The notes under the pieces were generated by a model that searched no databases, was not told the origin of the DNA, and saw nothing but the letters and a program-made list of their open reading frames with translations. A DNA stretch of 64,000 nucleotides from Endozoicomonas montiporae CL-33 (GTDB lineage: Bacteria > Pseudomonadota > Gammaproteobacteria > Pseudomonadales > Endozoicomonadaceae), in the NCBI RefSeq assembly GCF_001583435.1, contig NZ_CP013251.1, positions 435,501-499,500 of the forward strand, read 5' to 3'. Positions 61,362 through 64,000 of this stretch are shown one piece after another. The position numbers and the translations under genes are program-made. Each line of letters begins with the position of its first letter. Positions within the stretch are counted from its first letter, which is position 1.

Positions 61362-62443
61362 GCTGTGGATAACTTGTTTTCCGGGTAGCTGATAATGGTT
61401 TCGTAAATTTCTGTTCCATTGTTCAGGGTCAGGTGGGTGTCAATGCTGGCATGGTGACCATAAAGCAGTTGCAGACGGGACCTGATGTTGTCCAGTGCCA
61501 GCCGGTTTCCACGCTCTACGGCTTGTTCGCTGTTGTCCGGCACCGGGTTTTGCACCCTGATAGTTACTTTATCGTTGCCAAGCGCGATATCTACACTCAC
61601 CGTACCACCGTTTTCTCTGGGCTGGATGCCATGATAAACCGCGTTCTCTATAACCGGCTGCAGAGTCAGGGGCGGAATGGTCAGAGTCACTGGTAATGGT
61701 TCAGGCAGGTTGTGCAGACGCCACTCACTGTTCAGTCGTTCGCCCAGCCGGTGTTTTTCGATTCTCAGGTAACCTTTGCACAGTTCGATTTCCCGGCTCA
61801 GGGCGATCAGGTCCCCTGCTTCCTGCAGGCTGGAGCGAAACAGGTCAGACAAATCTTCAACGGCCTCTTCAGCCTTGTCCTGATCAATATGAATCAGGCT
61901 GGCGATGATGTTCATGCTGTTGAACAGAAAGTGAGGTCGAATACGCGCCTGCAAAGCCTGAAAGCGTGCGTTGGCGTTGGCAACGGTCTGGCGGGAGGCT
62001 TCGTGCTGAATATAAAAGTACCGCAACAGCATGGCCGTCATAATGAGAGCAATAAAAGCGTGACGTAATAATTGAGTCCAGTCCGGAAAGGTGAGCAGGA
62101 AGGCATCTTTCCATAGAAACCATTGTGCCAGTAGCGTCACCGTGAGGGTAATGATCAATACGGTTGCCAGAACGGCGGAGACAATGACGGTGATGGGTGA
62201 ATGTTTCAGCAGCAGTCTGAGTCGGCACAACACAGCGGCACTGCACAGGGCTATCCACTGGACAAACAGGGAAGTGATGGCGAGTCGGTTCCAGTCAAAT
62301 CCGTGGCTACCGGGAAAAGCCAGCACCTGAATCAGTACAAACAGCTCAGCCACCAACACCAGGATGAACACTGCCGAGGTGTGACACAGGTCGGGAATAA
62401 ACAGATGATCACTGTTCTGTTTGTCGAGAGCGGAGTGTGGCAT
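61358..62443 (-). CDS. algZ: AlgZ/FimS: sensor histidine kinase partner of AlgR
   Basis: 361 residues. Four to five hydrophobic N-terminal helices (about 20-150), then the LytS-type kinase core: phospho-His in I-R-P-H-F-L-F-N-S-M-N near residue 172, N-box V-I-E-N-A-V-Y-H-G-I, and a glycine box L-A-L-D-N-I-R-S-R-L. Divergent from argH. Stop and algR start overlap, indicating coupled synthesis. Confidence 0.94.
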   Translation of the reverse strand: MPHSALDKQNSDHLFIPDLCHTSAVFILVLVAELFVLIQVLAFPGSHGFDWNRLAITSLFVQWIALCSAAVLCRLRLLLKHSPITVIVSAVLATVLIITLTVTLLAQWFLWKDAFLLTFPDWTQLLRHAFIALIMTAMLLRYFYIQHEASRQTVANANARFQALQARIRPHFLFNSMNIIASLIHIDQDKAEEAVEDLSDLFRSSLQEAGDLIALSREIELCKGYLRIEKHRLGERLNSEWRLHNLPEPLPVTLTIPPLTLQPVIENAVYHGIQPRENGGTVSVDIALGNDKVTIRVQNPVPDNSEQAVERGNRLALDNIRSRLQLLYGHHASIDTHLTLNNGTEIYETIISYPENKLSTA

Positions 62444-62542
62444 TGGCTGCTTGATTCATTGTTCTTATTGAAGCCTGTTCATATAATGCCGTAGCCGGAG
62501 CGGGAAGTACAAAGCTCTCAGAAGAACGAAAAGAGGTTAGAC

Positions 62543-63931
62543 ATGTCTGATAACAGTAATCAGCAATGGGGTGGACGGTTTAGCGAGGGTGTGGATGCCT
62601 TTGTGGCACGATTCACGGCATCCATCGACTTTGACCGACGCCTGTATCAACACGATATTGCTGGTTCCATGGCGCATGCCCGTATGCTGCACAAGGCAGG
62701 CATTCTGACCGGCGACGAGCTGAACGCTATTATCAGTGGTCTGGAAGGTATTCTGGAGGATATCCGACAGGGCAACATCGACTGGTCTGTTGAGCTGGAA
62801 GATATTCACATGAATATCGAAGCGCGTTTAACCGATCGTATTGGCGATGCTGGCAAAAAGCTGCATACAGGCCGTTCCCGTAATGATCAGGTGGCAACGG
62901 ATATTCGTCTCTGGCTGCGGGATGAAATAGACCATATTGATCAGGAACTGAATCGCTTTCAGCAGGGCTTGCTGGGTCTGGCTGAACGTGAAGCCGATAC
63001 CATTATGCCCGGTTTTACCCATTTGCAGACGGCACAGCCGGTCACCTTTGGTCATCACCTGATGGCATGGTTTGAAATGCTGGTTCGGGATCGTGAGCGT
63101 TTGCAGGACTGCCGCAAGCGTGTGAATGTTTCTCCCCTCGGTGCTGCGGCACTGGCAGGTACGACCTACCCCATTGACCGCGAGTTTACTGCACAACAAT
63201 TAGGCTTTGATCGCCCGACCCGCAATTCGCTGGATTCGGTCAGTGACCGGGACTTTGCCATTGAGTTCTGTTCGGTAGGTGCCCTGATCATGACGCACCT
63301 GTCCAGAATGTCGGAAGAACTGGTGTTGTGGACATCGGCGCAGTTTAACTTTATCGATCTGCCGGATCGTTTCTGCACCGGCTCCTCCATTATGCCGCAA
63401 AAGAAAAACCCGGATGTGCCGGAACTGGTGCGGGGTAAAACCGGCCGGGTGAATGGTCATCTGATTTCCCTGCTGACATTAATGAAGTCTCAGCCACTGG
63501 CGTACAACAAGGACAATCAGGAAGATAAAGAACCTTTGTTTGATACGGTGGACACCCTGAAAGACAGCCTGCGGGCATTCGCGGATATGATTCCCCATGT
63601 CGAAGCGAAAAAAGACGCCATGGCAGACGCCGCCCGTCGTGGTTTCAGCACCGCCACCGACCTGGCTGATTATCTGGTCAGAAAAGGCATGCCGTTCCGT
63701 AATGCCCACGAAGTGGTGGGCAAGTCAGTCGCTTATGGTATTGAGCAGGGTAAGGATTTGTCTGAAATGACACTGGAAGAGCTGAAGGTATTCTCTGACA
63801 CTATTGAGGCGGATGTTTTTGATGTACTGACTCTGGAAGGTTCGGTCAGTGCCCGTAATCATATTGGCGGAACGGCGCCGGAGCAAGTTCGGAGTGCAGT
63901 ACACTTTGCTCGAAAAACATTAAAAGACTAA
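62543..63931 (+). CDS. argH: Argininosuccinate lyase
   Basis: 462 residues; last step of arginine synthesis, giving arginine and fumarate. Start [22 protein letters not shown] in the first third, and the superfamily signature [12 protein letters not shown] with the catalytic Ser near residue 283. Ribosome site gaggt, normal ATG. Divergent from algZ as in Pseudomonas. Confidence 0.98.
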   Translation: MSDNSNQQWGGRFSEGVDAFVARFTASIDFDRRLYQHDIAGSMAHARMLHKAGILTGDELNAIISGLEGILEDIRQGNIDWSVELEDIHMNIEARLTDRIGDAGKKLHTGRSRNDQVATDIRLWLRDEIDHIDQELNRFQQGLLGLAEREADTIMPGFTHLQTAQPVTFGHHLMAWFEMLVRDRERLQDCRKRVNVSPLGAAALAGTTYPIDREFTAQQLGFDRPTRNSLDSVSDRDFAIEFCSVGALIMTHLSRMSEELVLWTSAQFNFIDLPDRFCTGSSIMPQKKNPDVPELVRGKTGRVNGHLISLLTLMKSQPLAYNKDNQEDKEPLFDTVDTLKDSLRAFADMIPHVEAKKDAMADAARRGFSTATDLADYLVRKGMPFRNAHEVVGKSVAYGIEQGKDLSEMTLEELKVFSDTIEADVFDVLTLEGSVSARNHIGGTAPEQVRSAVHFARKTLKD

Positions 63932-63947
63932 GACATTCTATTTGACA

Positions 63948-63978
63948 GGTCAGGTGTTCTTCCTGACCTTTTCTTTCC
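63948..63978 (+). terminator. Intrinsic terminator after argH
   Basis: 7-bp stem ggtcagg / cctgacc, 7-nt loop, then ttttcttt. Confidence 0.85.
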
Positions 63979-64000
63979 GCTCTTTTCAGTCAGAGACGAT

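Noticed and set aside
1..64000. CRISPR arrays, tRNA or rRNA genes
   Set aside because: No regularly spaced direct repeats and no cloverleaf or rRNA sequence was recognised on reading; a covariance-model scan would be needed to exclude small RNAs.

Overview
The window reads as a chromosome segment of a marine, host-associated gammaproteobacterium of the Oceanospirillales. An Endozoicomonas-like organism is my best guess. This is inferred from a Pseudomonas-like gene order (pilGHIJ-chpA; argH-algZ-algR-hemCDXY; metX-metW-DUF4426-rdgB-hemW) combined with proline-rich and Cys/His effector-like proteins, many short palindromic repeats and insertion sequences. No rRNA, tRNA or CRISPR array was recognised.

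Layout. 0-4.2 kb: the tail of an unknown protein, a DUF4250 gene, ahcY and metF (methyl cycle), a palindromic MITE, and rsmE. 4.1-14.4 kb, minus strand: a chemosensory cluster for type IV pili (pilG, pilH, pilI, pilJ, a very large chpA, and a chpC/CheW-like gene). 14.5-19.6 kb: a second MITE, a TolC-family outer-membrane protein, and an orphan fructose-type PTS pair (EIIB and an HPr-EI-EIIA fusion) with no EIIC. 19.6-29 kb: accessory genes, namely two adjacent paralogous proline-rich proteins (one with a macro-like C-terminus), a putative Cys/His enzyme and a ceramidase-like secreted amidase. Among them sit the housekeeping genes hslO and pckA. 29.1-39.2 kb: tex, gshA, dsbB, rsd/algQ, an FKBP isomerase, an AlgP-like histone-H1-type protein and an ABC-F ATPase. 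39.3-45.1 kb: a small coiled-coil protein, a second MITE copy just before metX, then metX-metW, DUF4426, rdgB, hemW and DUF3392. 45.2-54.9 kb: accessory region with a MATE exporter and its divergent MerR regulator, two short nitrilase-like paralogs, a GntP permease split by an IS1-family element, an ISKra4-family element and an exported CxxCH protein. 55-63.9 kb: trmB, DUF423, hemY-hemX-hemD-hemC, algR-algZ and divergent argH.

How it works together. AhcY, MetF, MetX and MetW serve methionine and S-adenosylmethionine turnover. GshA, DsbB and Hsp33 serve thiol and redox homeostasis. HemC, HemD, HemX, HemY and HemW serve tetrapyrroles. Rsd, AlgP, AlgR and AlgZ are global regulators that in Pseudomonas sit in one block with the hem genes. 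Here that block is cut in two by about 17 kb.

Most notable are the proline-rich/macro gene pair with a shared N-terminal module, the Cys/His effector candidate, the PTS phosphorelay without a permease, the GntP gene that precise IS1 loss would restore in frame, a textbook 19-bp-spacer MerR promoter, and two families of palindromic MITEs.
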